Source: CAWBFD01 sp963788115 (lineage in GTDB: Bacteria > Actinomycetota > Thermoleophilia > Solirubrobacterales > 70-9). From it: a DNA stretch of 64,000 nt. A program made the translations under genes and the position numbers. The DNA lies in assembly GCA_963788115.1 (NCBI GenBank), contig CAWBFD010000004.1, positions 1,922,001-1,986,000 of the forward strand. The letters are read 5' to 3'. The notes beneath the pieces are model-generated. The model saw only the letters and a list, made by a program, of their open reading frames with translations, was not told the origin of the DNA and did not search any database. Positions 34,140 through 42,925 of the stretch are shown one piece after another (within the stretch, counting starts at the first letter, position 1; every line of letters starts with the position of its first letter).

Positions 34140-34897
34140 GCAGCGGGTGCCGGCGCGGTGCTGTCAGCGCCCGGTCGATCCGCGGGCGCGGCGGCCGCGA
34201 CCGCGCGTCCTCCCGAGTCAGGCGCCAGCGGCAACTCCAGGATGGCCATCGTCGACGCCCGGCCCGGCTCGTAGAGCAACCGGCCGCCGTGGGCCTCGAT
34301 GATCGCGGCGGCGATCGCGAGGCCGTGCCCACGACGGTTGTCGCGCACTCGGCCCGAGCCGCCGGGCCAAGCGTCGCCTGGCCCCCGCTGCGCCCGACCG
34401 CTGTCGCGGACCGCGATGCGAACGCCCCGCTCGCAGAGGGCGGCGTCGATCCTGATCAGGAGACCGCCATGCTCGATCGCATTGACGAGCAGGTTGTCGA
34501 GCGCCTGAGCGATCCGCATGCGGTCGGCCAGCACCGAGACGCCGCCCGCATCCCAGCGAAGCTCCAGCGCATGGTCCGCCCGGGCCGCGGGCACCCGCCA
34601 GCGCTCGACTGCGGCTTCGACCAGGGACCTCACGGGGACAGGAGCCAGCTCGATCGCACGCTGGGAACCGTTGATCGCGTGGTCGAGATCGGTAAGCGCG
34701 ACCAGCGCCAGATCGACCGGATCCGGTGCAGGCAGCGGTCTGTCCGGGCGAGTGAGAGCCAGGGCCTGCAATGGCCGTCGGAGCTCGTGCAGGGCTCGAT
34801 TCAGCGATGCCCGGCGGCGAGCGCGATCGAAGCGCATGCCGGCGAGGAGCGCCGCAATGGTCAGTGCGAGTGGCCAGACTCCAGCGATCTCCGGCAC
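34136..34897 (-). CDS. Small membrane histidine kinase
   Basis: A 253-residue kinase with a single N-terminal helix (about 6-22) and no sensor domain. The phosphoacceptor motif is HELRRPLQAL at about residue 37, with Arg where HELRTPL usually has Thr. The ATPase part shows the N box DNLLVNAIEHGG, the DxG motif VRDSGRA and the G2 box RGHGLAIAAAIIEAHGG. It follows the response regulator by 7 bp and overlaps the CpaB-like gene, so kinase, regulator and Tad gene form one operon. The lack of a sensor suggests it reads a membrane partner. Confidence 0.85.
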   Translation of the reverse strand: MPEIAGVWPLALTIAALLAGMRFDRARRRASLNRALHELRRPLQALALTRPDRPLPAPDPVDLALVALTDLDHAINGSQRAIELAPVPVRSLVEAAVERWRVPAARADHALELRWDAGGVSVLADRMRIAQALDNLLVNAIEHGGLLIRIDAALCERGVRIAVRDSGRAQRGPGDAWPGGSGRVRDNRRGHGLAIAAAIIEAHGGRLLYEPGRASTMAILELPLAPDSGGRAVAAAAPADRPGADSTAPAPAA

Positions 34898-34904
34898 GGC
34901 GCCC

Positions 34905-35615
34905 TCACCTCTGCGGCCCGTCTACGAGCCTGTAGCCGACGCCCCAGACGTTGACCACGTAGCGACCGTTCATCGGATCGAGCTTGCGTCGCAGCCGGCT
35001 GGCGTGTGAGTCGAGCGTTCGAGTGTGCGCGGTCGACCGAAAGCCCCAGACGTCGCGAAGGAGCTCCTGCTTCGTGAATACCCGCGTGGGCTCGGCGGCC
35101 AGGGTCGCGAGCAGCGTGAACTCCTTATTCGCCAACCGCACCGGCCGCCCGGCGACCCGGACCTCCCGCGTGGCCGTGTCGATTGTGAGCTCCCCCATCC
35201 GCCGCGGCCCCAGCCGGCGCCGACCGTGCCGGCCCAGCACGCACCGGATCCGGGCGGCAACCTCCGGGTAATGGAAGGGCTTCACGAGGTAGTCGTCGGC
35301 CCCCTCGTTGAAGCCGCGCATGCGATCGACGTCGCTGCCGCGCCCGCTGACCACGATCACGGGCAGCAGCGGGTCATAGCGGCCGGTGGCGCCGTGGGAG
35401 GCTCGGATCTCGCGCAGCACCTCGAGCCCCGGCGCATCCGGAAGACGAAGGTCGAGTAGGAGCAGGTCGGGCTGCTTGAAGTGGCAGAGGCGCAGCGCAT
35501 CCGCCGCGGTCGGCGCCGGCAGCGCCTCGAAGCGGTCGGCCTCGAGGTGGTCGCAGAGCAATTCCAGCGTGATCGGATCGTCCTCGCAGACGACGATCGT
35601 CGCCTGGGGCGGCAT
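34905..35615 (-). CDS. OmpR-family response regulator
   Basis: Receiver plus winged-helix DNA-binding domain. From ATG 35615 (MPPQATIVVCEDDPITLELL) it is 236 residues; GTG codons farther up to 35711 are in frame but add a low-complexity tail. The acidic pair EDD, the phosphorylated Asp in LLLLDLRLPDAPG and Lys in DDYLVKPFHYPE are intact. The C-terminal domain has the OmpR wing, TLDSHASRLRRKLDP and VWGVGYRLVD. It is first in the operon with the kinase and the CpaB-like gene and is the obvious candidate to control the Tad module. Confidence 0.93.
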   Translation of the reverse strand: MPPQATIVVCEDDPITLELLCDHLEADRFEALPAPTAADALRLCHFKQPDLLLLDLRLPDAPGLEVLREIRASHGATGRYDPLLPVIVVSGRGSDVDRMRGFNEGADDYLVKPFHYPEVAARIRCVLGRHGRRRLGPRRMGELTIDTATREVRVAGRPVRLANKEFTLLATLAAEPTRVFTKQELLRDVWGFRSTAHTRTLDSHASRLRRKLDPMNGRYVVNVWGVGYRLVDGPQR

Positions 35616-35743
35616 CGACGGGAACGGGGATCCGGGCGTGCCAGAGGTGGCCGACTCGGGGTCTGCGGTCGTGGTGCTCACGCCCGCTACAACCCCGACC
35701 AGGGCGATCACGCCCCCGGACGACCACTCCTCAAGCCGGACCG

Positions 35744-36289
35744 CTACGCAAAGCGCTCACGCGCCGCGTTCGCAACGGGGCACTGGCCGGCCTCGCGCCC
35801 ACAGGCATGGGTGTCGCACAACCGGCACATCCACCGCCGCGCCCCAGGGCCACGGATCAATTGCACGAGCAGCCGCGAGGTGAGCTCATCGAGGACACGG
35901 CGATCGCGCTCCGAGAACTCCTCCAGAATTCCCTCCAACACTCCCGCCCGGACCCTCGCGACGCGGGCGGCAACCTGGTGACCCGAGCGCGTGAGGCGCA
36001 CCGATCTCGAGCGACCATCGGGTCCCGGCGTGCGCTGCAGGTGTCCTTCGGCCTCCAGGCGATCGATGAGACGCACGGCGCCTGAGGACGTGAGGCCAAC
36101 AACCTGCTCGAGGGTTCCAATGGTCGGCTGATCCAGGAACTGCACGAGGGCGGAGAGCGCCGCCGCTCCCGTCTCGGTTTGTCCAGTGGCGTCAGCAATC
36201 GCCTCGGTCGTTCGGTCGTGGAGGGACAGAGCCAGGGCGCCGAGCAGGTTTGCGCTGTGCTTCGTGTCCCCGTCCTCAGCCGAGCTCAT
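35744..36289 (-). CDS. MarR-family regulator with C-terminal cysteine cluster
   Basis: A 181-residue protein. Residues 35-130 form the MarR winged helix (TIGTLEQVVGLTSSGAVRLI, then DRLEAEGHLQRTPGPDGRSR). The C-terminus adds a Cys-rich tail, WMCRLCDTHACG and QCPVANAA, four Cys in about 25 residues, which could bind a metal or an iron-sulfur cluster or act as a thiol switch. Redox or metal control is inferred from that. It is on the same strand as the response regulator upstream and the DUF3224 gene, with gaps of about 30-45 bp. Confidence 0.88.
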   Translation of the reverse strand: MSSAEDGDTKHSANLLGALALSLHDRTTEAIADATGQTETGAAALSALVQFLDQPTIGTLEQVVGLTSSGAVRLIDRLEAEGHLQRTPGPDGRSRSVRLTRSGHQVAARVARVRAGVLEGILEEFSERDRRVLDELTSRLLVQLIRGPGARRWMCRLCDTHACGREAGQCPVANAARERFA

Positions 36290-36331
36290 CGCCGACCGCT
36301 CTGAGGTCCGCCGCGGCGCGGTGCGTTCACC

Positions 36332-36730
36332 TCAGGCCGCGATGTCGTAGTCGACGGAAACGGTGGGCTCGCCGCCGCTGACCGGGGCGTGGAACTCGCC
36401 TCGTCCGGTCAGCCCGCGCAGGCCGTCGGTGCCCGAGCCGTCGACGACGCTCAGGTCGGCCTTCGCCTCGGTGCCGTCGAACACCCCGTTGCTCTGCAGC
36501 ACGAAGCTGCCCGACCGATCGCCGACGCGGCCGGAGACCCGCTGCAACCCGACGAAATCCGCGGTCTGATCGGGCCGGTAGCACATCAGCCACTCGACCG
36601 ATCCCTCTCCTTCGATGTCGCCCGTAAAGGTCTGCTTGACGCTTGCCCGGGTGAGCTTGCCGCCGCCCTCGTCCTCGAGATAGGCCTCCTCTTCCCAGCT
36701 TTCGATCTTGAAGGTGCCGGTCGCGTGCAT
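36332..36730 (-). CDS. DUF3224-family protein
   Basis: A 132-residue product from ATG 36730, directly after aggaggaacc. It is a small beta-barrel-like protein: MHATGTFKIESWEEEAYLED, LTRASVKQTFTGDIEGEGSV, FVGLQRVSGRVGDRSGSFVL and GLRGLTGRGEFHAPVSGGEP. The family is common in actinobacteria, and its role is unknown; some members resemble lipocalin-like or AOC-like barrels. It lies upstream of the MarR gene on the same strand, so the regulator may control it. Confidence 0.85.
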   Translation of the reverse strand: MHATGTFKIESWEEEAYLEDEGGGKLTRASVKQTFTGDIEGEGSVEWLMCYRPDQTADFVGLQRVSGRVGDRSGSFVLQSNGVFDGTEAKADLSVVDGSGTDGLRGLTGRGEFHAPVSGGEPTVSVDYDIAA

Positions 36731-36945
36731 GGTTCCTCCTCTCAACGGATAATTGACTGACTCATACATCTATACCCCTTCCGCCAGCTCCAAAACGTCG
36801 CCGGCATCACGACTTCACCCGTGCGGAGCATGCGACCGTGCCGGGCCCCGTTGCCTACACGCTGTTCGCCCGCCCTGAGGGGGCGAACGACCAGGCGGCG
36901 TGTGTCGTGCGGAACACCGACGCATTGGTAGCGTTGAGGCGCATC

Positions 36946-37854
36946 GTGAGCTATGGGCGAGGGGAGTCGCGTAGGGGGCGTTGGCGATACGGAGCATCGA
37001 TCGCTCTCGCGGTCGGCCTGACGCTTGGCCTCGCCCCTATTTCCAATGCGGACGTGAACCTCGGCAGCGCCGGGGGGATCACGTACGTCCAGGACGCGGC
37101 CGAGCCCGGTCCGCCGCCGGCCGACGGCGTACTCGTCGAGTGCCCCGGCGCGAGGCGTGTCACCGGGGGCGGATTCTCCCAGTCGGGCTTGCTCACTGGC
37201 CTGCTCAACGACGCGACTCCGGCTGACGACGCTGACTCCGACCGAGATGCGGATGACGCATGGACGATCGAGATGACCGGCTTTCACGAGCAGCTCCGTG
37301 CCCTTGCGATCTGCGCGAAGGGCGAGCTCGCCTATGCCGTCGGGCGGGTGACGGTGGACGCGGGCCAGACGCGGGCCGCGACGGCAGCCTGTCCCCACGA
37401 TATGCACGTCACCGGTGGCGGTGCCTCGCTCCGTGGCATCTCCCCCGACAGCCACCTGACCGCGACCCATCCCCTCGACGACCGCGACCGTGGCAAGGCC
37501 CCCGACGACGGTTGGCGGGCGCGAGCCCACAATTCGGGGGACGTCCGCCGGGTCATGCTCGTGCGCGCGATCTGCGCGAACGATCCGCCTGTCTATCTCG
37601 AGGAAGGGGTGGTGCTGGAGCCCGGCAGTGGCAAGGCGGCGCGCGCGAACTGTCCGAGCGACGCACACCTGCTCGGGGTCGGCGGCCGGCTCGACGGCCT
37701 CGGCTCGGAGGCGTTCCTGACGGTCGCGATGGCCGACGACGACGGCGATGGCGATTCCGTGCCCGACGACCGCGCCGTGGTCGGGGGCACGAACGCCATC
37801 GGCGCGGCGGGCGACAAGGAGCTCACCGCCTACGCAATCTGCGCCCGGCGGTAG
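36946..37854 (+). CDS. Secreted protein with three tandem cysteine-paired repeats
   Basis: A 302-residue product from GTG 36946. Residues 1-35 form a signal peptide (RRGRWRYGASIALAVGLTLG, ending near SNAD). Three repeats of 75-90 residues follow, each opening with a CP motif and a glycine run (ECPGARRVTGGGF; ACPHDMHVTGGGA; NCPSDAHLLGVGG) and closing with a second Cys (ALAICAKG; VRAICAND; AYAICARR). One disulfide per repeat is likely. Asp-rich loops (DADSDRDADD; DDDGDGDSVPDD) look like calcium sites. Function unknown; probably a surface or released binding protein. Confidence 0.72.
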   Translation: MSYGRGESRRGRWRYGASIALAVGLTLGLAPISNADVNLGSAGGITYVQDAAEPGPPPADGVLVECPGARRVTGGGFSQSGLLTGLLNDATPADDADSDRDADDAWTIEMTGFHEQLRALAICAKGELAYAVGRVTVDAGQTRAATAACPHDMHVTGGGASLRGISPDSHLTATHPLDDRDRGKAPDDGWRARAHNSGDVRRVMLVRAICANDPPVYLEEGVVLEPGSGKAARANCPSDAHLLGVGGRLDGLGSEAFLTVAMADDDGDGDSVPDDRAVVGGTNAIGAAGDKELTAYAICARR

Positions 37855-37864
37855 GTCGCGCGCC

Positions 37865-38266
37865 CTACGGCGTCGAGCCGAGCGCCTTCTGCTTGATCGC
37901 GTCGAACTCTTCCTGATTGATGGCGCCGCTGTCGAGAAGCTGCTTCGCCTTCTCGATCTCCGCCGCCGAGCCGCCGGCGGTTTCACGAACGTACTGGTCC
38001 ATCGCCGCCTGCTGTGCTTTGGCCTGCTCGAGTGTGCGGTCGCGCATCCCGTCGTGCTGGGCAATCAGATAGACGAGTACGCCGAGGAACGGGATGACGA
38101 TGATGAACACCACCCAGGCGGCCTTATGCAAGCCGCCGATGTCGTGACGGCGGAAGATGTCGATGAAGCACGTGATCGCGATCCAGATCCACGCCACCCA
38201 GGCAAAGAACACGATCAGCGTCCACAGGACGTCCAGGAACGGATAGTCGGCGGCGACGAGCAGCAT
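37865..38266 (-). CDS. Two-helix membrane protein with SHOCT domain
   Basis: A 133-residue protein from ATG 38266. Two membrane helices (about 10-33 and 50-73) form a PLDc_N-like module, seen as GGLHKAAWVVFIIVIPFLGV. A helical linker follows, and a C-terminal SHOCT motif (IEKAKQLLDSGAINQEEFDA) comes last, a short oligomerisation module. The fusion is very common in actinobacteria and its role is unknown. It converges with the secreted-repeat gene, with only 10 bp between the stops. Confidence 0.85.
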   Translation of the reverse strand: MLLVAADYPFLDVLWTLIVFFAWVAWIWIAITCFIDIFRRHDIGGLHKAAWVVFIIVIPFLGVLVYLIAQHDGMRDRTLEQAKAQQAAMDQYVRETAGGSAAEIEKAKQLLDSGAINQEEFDAIKQKALGSTP

Positions 38267-38469
38267 CGCGAATCCTTTCTCGAGGGGCGGGAAGGGCGAT
38301 CCTCTCACATCGGGACCGAGGCCAGATGGCTGCGCGCCCCGAGCGGTCGACCAGGTGCAAATGGTCGTTCAGGCAGGGGGCCTCGGTCACGCCGGCGTCT
38401 CGGATCAGACAAGATGCACTCCGCCCGAGCGGGGAGCCGCGGACGGGCTGATCGGAACAAAGGAAATCG

Positions 38470-38934
38470 GTGGAGAAGGCAACTCGCAGAGGCAACTACG
38501 AGTCGGGATCCGACTACGTCCTCGAGTACGGCGAGCTTCGCTTCTCGTTCAACGAAGAGGACTTCGGACAGCGGGTCGAGCAGGCGGCTGTGAAGCTGGA
38601 CTTCGTCGATCACGGGCTGGAGCCGGAGGAGCTCGAGGATCTGCTGGAGCTGGCGGTGAACGGCGAGATCCGGGAACCGTCCTCTCCGCTCGGGGAGCAC
38701 ATCGTCGAGCATTGGACCGACCTAGTCGGCCCGGCGAACCGAAGCCTCGTTCACTGGATTCGGCGGCTCGTCTTCCGGGGCGCATGGCTCGACCAGCGGG
38801 TGAAGGAGGGCGAGCTCGACGTCGTCTTCGACCCCGATACGCACGCGTTCGGCTACGTCCAGCCGGAGCGTGACTCGGAGCCAATCGAGCTCTCACGCGA
38901 GCCCTCCTGGGCTCGCCTCGCCTACCGCCGCTGA
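38470..38934 (+). CDS. Hypothetical acidic protein
   Basis: A 154-residue product starting with GTG 38470. It is rich in Glu and Asp, with a predicted helical centre (VEQAAVKLDFVDHGLEPEEL) and WIRRLVFRGAWLDQRVKEGE near the end. No signal peptide, membrane segment or known motif was seen. It is transcribed alone between two minus-strand genes. Codon use resembles its neighbours, so it is likely real, but no function can be given. Confidence 0.5.
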   Translation: MEKATRRGNYESGSDYVLEYGELRFSFNEEDFGQRVEQAAVKLDFVDHGLEPEELEDLLELAVNGEIREPSSPLGEHIVEHWTDLVGPANRSLVHWIRRLVFRGAWLDQRVKEGELDVVFDPDTHAFGYVQPERDSEPIELSREPSWARLAYRR

Positions 38935-38965
38935 ACGGCCCGCCACCCCACGAGCGGCGATCGAT

Positions 38966-40396
38966 TCAGCCCTGCGGCAACCCGAGCAGCTCGGCGTTGC
39001 TCTGCGATGCCTCGATCCGGGCGCGAAGCTCGGCTGCGGCCTCGGCCGGCGAAAGGCCGGAGAGCTCCGTCCTCAGCCGGCGAACCGCCTCGAGCTCCTC
39101 GGGCTCGCGGAGCTCCTCCTCGTTGGAGACACGGCACTCGGCGATTCGCAACGCCGGGACGATTCCGGCGGCCGCGAGCTCAGGGTCGAGCGCGATCGAC
39201 GAGCTCTCGGTGGTCGCCACGGCGCGCTCCGCCTCCCCAGGGTCGGACCCATCGGTCAGGACCGTCGCGATCACGGTCAGCGAGCCGCCGCCGGCGAGGT
39301 TGCGCCCCGAGCCGAACAGGCGCTTGGCGGCAGCGATGTCGCCGGCGGCTTGTACGAGCCGGGACAGCGAGTCGACCAGGAGCACCACGTCGCCCCCGTC
39401 CTCCGCGAGTCGGCGCGACCGCTCCAGGGCCAGCTCCGCGACCTCCACCTGATCCCGCGGCGCCAGATCAGCCGGCGCCACAGCAAGCTCGGCGTCTGAA
39501 TCCGCCACCGCCTCATGCCATGCGGTCGTCTCCTCGGGGCGTTCGTCCACGAGGAGGATCACCAGCCGGATGTCCTGGGCCTGGTCGAGTGCCCGGACCA
39601 CCCCGCGGAGCAGGGTAGTCCGGCCGGAGCGGGGCGCGCTTCGAACCAGCACCCGCTGGCCGAGCGTCAGCGGCGCGAACAGATCAATGGCACGGCTGAG
39701 CACGTCGTTGCGGTCGCCGTCGAGCGGCACGCGACCCTCCGGGAGGACCGGCGGCAGGGCGTCGAAGTCCGGCCGCTCGGCCGTCAGGGGCTCCTCGCCG
39801 TTCACCCGGTCGACATGCACCAGCGCACGGTGGCGCTCGCCCCGCCGCGCCTGGCGCACGGGACCGGCCACCTCGTCCCCCGGGCGCAGCTCGCAGCGCC
39901 GCACCTGGGACGCGGAGATGTAGACGTCCTCCGGGTGCGGGTGGAGCCCGTGGACGCGGAGGAAGCCGAACCGCTGCGGCATCAGGTCGAGAACGCCCAT
40001 GACCACCTCGGTCGGCTCCTCGGGCTCGCGAGGCCCGGCCGCGTCGACCTCGACCGGCTCCTCGTCCTCGGTCACGACCGCGCCCTCGACGACGATCTCC
40101 CCTTCCTCAGCAAGCTCCGCCGGTGGGGGCTCCGATGGCCCTCCCTCGACCGACTCGTCGGCAACCTCGGGCGTCTCCTCGGCCGACGGCTCCTCCTCCG
40201 GCGCCTCCTCTACGCGCTCCTCCTCAGCGGCCTCGTCGCCGGCTGGCTCCTCCTCCGTCGGCTCCCCAGCGCGGGCCTCCTCGATCGCGGCGATCAGCTC
40301 GTCCCGCGGCAGCATCCGGTACCCCGGAACCCCGAGCGCCGCGGCCTGCTCGTGCAGCTCCGCCAGATGCGCCTGTTGAAGATCCGTATCGGCCAC
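38966..40396 (-). CDS. rho: Divergent transcription termination factor Rho homolog
   Basis: A 476-residue Rho-like protein. The N-terminus has a Rho_N-type helix bundle (LAELHEQAAALGVPGYRMLP), then a Glu-rich insert (about 40-130), an OB-fold RNA-binding domain (MPQRFGFLRVHGLHPHPEDV, YISASQVRRCELRPGDEV) and the RecA-like domain with LVDERPEETTAWHE and LLVDSLSRLVQA. Walker A reads APRSGRTTLL: the invariant Lys of GKT is Arg (codon CGG). The region of the KGTGN secondary RNA site is also replaced. It may be a second Rho with altered ATPase; a normal Rho would be expected elsewhere. Rho function is by homology only. Confidence 0.85.
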   Translation of the reverse strand: MADTDLQQAHLAELHEQAAALGVPGYRMLPRDELIAAIEEARAGEPTEEEPAGDEAAEEERVEEAPEEEPSAEETPEVADESVEGGPSEPPPAELAEEGEIVVEGAVVTEDEEPVEVDAAGPREPEEPTEVVMGVLDLMPQRFGFLRVHGLHPHPEDVYISASQVRRCELRPGDEVAGPVRQARRGERHRALVHVDRVNGEEPLTAERPDFDALPPVLPEGRVPLDGDRNDVLSRAIDLFAPLTLGQRVLVRSAPRSGRTTLLRGVVRALDQAQDIRLVILLVDERPEETTAWHEAVADSDAELAVAPADLAPRDQVEVAELALERSRRLAEDGGDVVLLVDSLSRLVQAAGDIAAAKRLFGSGRNLAGGGSLTVIATVLTDGSDPGEAERAVATTESSSIALDPELAAAGIVPALRIAECRVSNEEELREPEELEAVRRLRTELSGLSPAEAAAELRARIEASQSNAELLGLPQG

Positions 40397-40447
40397 CGGC
40401 GGGCAGGATATCGGCGGCCCGGAGCCGCCCCCGGCCGACCCGTTGCG

Positions 40448-41146
40448 TTAGGAGCCGGTGGCGGCCGACCGCGCCTCGACCAGGCCGCGGAGCCACTCCG
40501 CGAATTCGGGGCGTGACTCCCAGTCGGAGCGGAAGCGCTCCGCTCCGGCGGTGGTCAGCGGGTGCTCGAGCATCTGACGCAGCACCTTCGCCGGCACGGT
40601 CGCGATTTCGCAGCTGAGCTGGGCCGCGGTGATCACATGCTCGGGATGGCGAATCGAGGCGGCGATGATCTGCGAGGTGACGCCCCCGGCCCGGAAGCAC
40701 TCGACTATCTCGGACACGACCTGGCCCGAATCCACGGAGATGTCGTCGAGCCTGCCCATGAAACATGAGACGTAGGTTGCCCCGGCGCCGGCCGCCAGGA
40801 GCGCCTGATTGGCCGAGAAGACCAGCGTCATGTTGACCGGGATGCCCTCCGCGGTGAGGGCATGGGTCGCGGCCAGCCCCTCCTTGCAGAACGGGACCTT
40901 GACGGTGACGTGCTCGTGCAGCTCGCGGAGCGCGTGGCCCTCGGCGATCATCCCGTCGGGGTCCTGGGAGACGACCTCGGCGGAGACCGGGCCGTTGACG
41001 AGCCCGCAGATGCGCCGGACGATGTCGCCCGGATCGCCCTCCTCCTTGGCGAGGAGCGAGGGGTTCGTGGTCGCACCGGCGAGGATGCCCCAGGCGGCGA
41101 TCTCCTCCACCTCCGCGACGCTTCCGGTGTCGATGAAGAGCCTCAT
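40448..41146 (-). CDS. Transaldolase / fructose-6-phosphate aldolase-like protein
   Basis: A 232-residue TIM barrel of the short transaldolase group: MRLFIDTGSVAEVEEIAAWG, ATTNPSLLAKE, the Schiff-base lysine Lys83 in HVTVKVPF, then GIPVNMTLVFSANQALLA, YVSCFMGRLDD and the C-terminal phosphate region. Such enzymes move a dihydroxyacetone unit in the pentose phosphate pathway or act as simple aldolases, and family membership alone does not tell which. It overlaps the glpD start region by 4 bp, linking it to glycerol-3-phosphate metabolism. Confidence 0.9.
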   Translation of the reverse strand: MRLFIDTGSVAEVEEIAAWGILAGATTNPSLLAKEEGDPGDIVRRICGLVNGPVSAEVVSQDPDGMIAEGHALRELHEHVTVKVPFCKEGLAATHALTAEGIPVNMTLVFSANQALLAAGAGATYVSCFMGRLDDISVDSGQVVSEIVECFRAGGVTSQIIAASIRHPEHVITAAQLSCEIATVPAKVLRQMLEHPLTTAGAERFRSDWESRPEFAEWLRGLVEARSAATGS

Positions 41147-42879
41147 GTCATCGATGCTACGACCTTCGCCGGATCGACACCCTCGGCATCGGCCGCATCG
41201 AGCCAGGCCGTGGCCTCCGCGCGCGCTCGCGACTCACTCCAGCCGAGCTCCTCGCCCATCGCCAGCGCGACCGGGAGCACCGACTCCGCCGTTCTCAGCC
41301 TGTTCGCCGACAGCGGGCCGAGCCGGGTGCGCCGCAGCAGTACGTCCGCGACCGAGCGCGCCTGCTCCAACCGGGCGGCGATCACGGCCTCGGCGAGCAG
41401 GTCGGGCTCGCCCTCGACGATCGGCGCGGCCAGATGCGGGCGCTCGCCGGCGACGGCCAGGACCCTGCTCGCTGCGTGGCCGTAACGGAAGCTCAGCAAC
41501 CCTCGGTAGCCATCCGGAAGCGCGGTCTCGGCGAGGCCGGCGGGGGGCTCGAGGTCTCCCTCGTTGGCCGCGAGGCCGAGCGGGATCTCCCCGGTACGGC
41601 AGGGGGCCTCCCGGTCCTCCCGCTCGACCAGGCGGTCGACCACCAGCTTCGCCATTCGGCGCCAGGTGGTGAGTTTGCCCCCGGTGATCGTCACCAGGCC
41701 GGACGAGGTCTCATAGAGCTCGGCCGCGCGCGAGATGTCAACGGATTTGCGCGGGTCGCCGGTGGAGATCAACGGTCGCACACCCGCGTACGCGCCCGTG
41801 ACGTCCGCCGGCGTGAGCTCGACGCCGAAGAAGGCGTTGACCGCCTCCAAGAGGTAGGAGATGTCCTCGGCCGGCGGGCGCGGATGGGCGATGTCCCCGT
41901 CGAAGTCCCGGTCGGTGGTCCCGATGAGCGCGCGGCCGTACCAGGGAAGGGCGAAGATCGTGCGGTCCTCGCCGGCCGGCACGATGCACGCGGCGCTCCC
42001 CAGCTCCAGCCGGTCCGGCGCCAGGGTGATGTGCGTCCCGCGGCTGGGGGCGATCCGCGGCACCTCGGCCTCGTCGTGGATCTCCTCGGGCCGGATCCGG
42101 TCGGCCCATACCCCGGTGGCGTTGACCACATTGCTCGCCCTGACCTCGAACCGCTCGCCACTCTCGCAGTCCACGCACCTCACACCTGCCGCCAGGCCCC
42201 CGTCCGTCAGCAGCTCGAACACCTCCCCCCGGTTGAGGGGGACCGCGCCAAACCGCTCGGCCTCCCCGAGGATGGTGAGCACCAGGCGAACGTCGTCGGT
42301 TTGACAGTCGTAGAAGAGATAGGCGTCGCGCGGTGCGACCCGCCCCAGCGCCGGACTGAGCTCGACCGCGTCGGCGCCGGGAATCGTCCGGTGGCGGTCG
42401 GGCGCCCAGTAGTCGTCGACGTGCTCGCGCGCGGCCCGGTCCCGGCGCGCCCGCCCGACCCGGGTGGACGCCATCACGTCGTACATGTTGAGACCGATCC
42501 CGATCCGCCGCGAGCGGCGATCCTCACCCAGGGTGGGGACGAGGAAAGGCGTCGGGTAGACCAGGTGCGGCGCCAGCTGCACCATCAGCTGCCGCTCGAG
42601 CAACGCTTCGCGCACCAGGCCAAGGTCGAAGTTCCGCAGGTAGCGAAGCCCGCCGTGGATCATCTTCGAGGAGCGGCTCGAGGTGCCGCACGCCCAATCG
42701 TCGCGTTCCACGATCGCCACCGAGTAGCCGCGCGAAGCGGCGTCGAGAGCGACCCCCGCGCCGGTGACACCGCCGCCGATCACGACCACGTCGAAGGGCT
42801 CGCCCGTTACCGCCTCCAGCGCCTGCTCGCGGCTCAGCATCCCCGACCCCGAGAGCCGATGGGCGAGTTGTGCCCACAT
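41143..42879 (-). CDS. glpD: Glycerol-3-phosphate dehydrogenase, FAD-dependent
   Basis: A 578-residue flavoprotein that oxidises glycerol-3-phosphate to dihydroxyacetone phosphate and passes electrons to quinone at the membrane. It has the FAD motif VVIGGGVTGAGVALDAASRG, TSSRSSKMIHGGLRYL, VVNATGVWADRI, TDRDFDGDIAHP and ITGGKLTTWRRMAK, followed by the C-terminal helical DAO cap. The first in-frame ATG is used; a second start 13 codons on (MLSREQALEAV) is as likely. It is co-transcribed with the transaldolase-like gene. Confidence 0.95.
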   Translation of the reverse strand: MWAQLAHRLSGSGMLSREQALEAVTGEPFDVVVIGGGVTGAGVALDAASRGYSVAIVERDDWACGTSSRSSKMIHGGLRYLRNFDLGLVREALLERQLMVQLAPHLVYPTPFLVPTLGEDRRSRRIGIGLNMYDVMASTRVGRARRDRAAREHVDDYWAPDRHRTIPGADAVELSPALGRVAPRDAYLFYDCQTDDVRLVLTILGEAERFGAVPLNRGEVFELLTDGGLAAGVRCVDCESGERFEVRASNVVNATGVWADRIRPEEIHDEAEVPRIAPSRGTHITLAPDRLELGSAACIVPAGEDRTIFALPWYGRALIGTTDRDFDGDIAHPRPPAEDISYLLEAVNAFFGVELTPADVTGAYAGVRPLISTGDPRKSVDISRAAELYETSSGLVTITGGKLTTWRRMAKLVVDRLVEREDREAPCRTGEIPLGLAANEGDLEPPAGLAETALPDGYRGLLSFRYGHAASRVLAVAGERPHLAAPIVEGEPDLLAEAVIAARLEQARSVADVLLRRTRLGPLSANRLRTAESVLPVALAMGEELGWSESRARAEATAWLDAADAEGVDPAKVVASMT

Positions 42880-42925
42880 TGTCGTACTAACTCGACCATC
42901 GGTTGGTCGCGGGCGCGATCCACAC

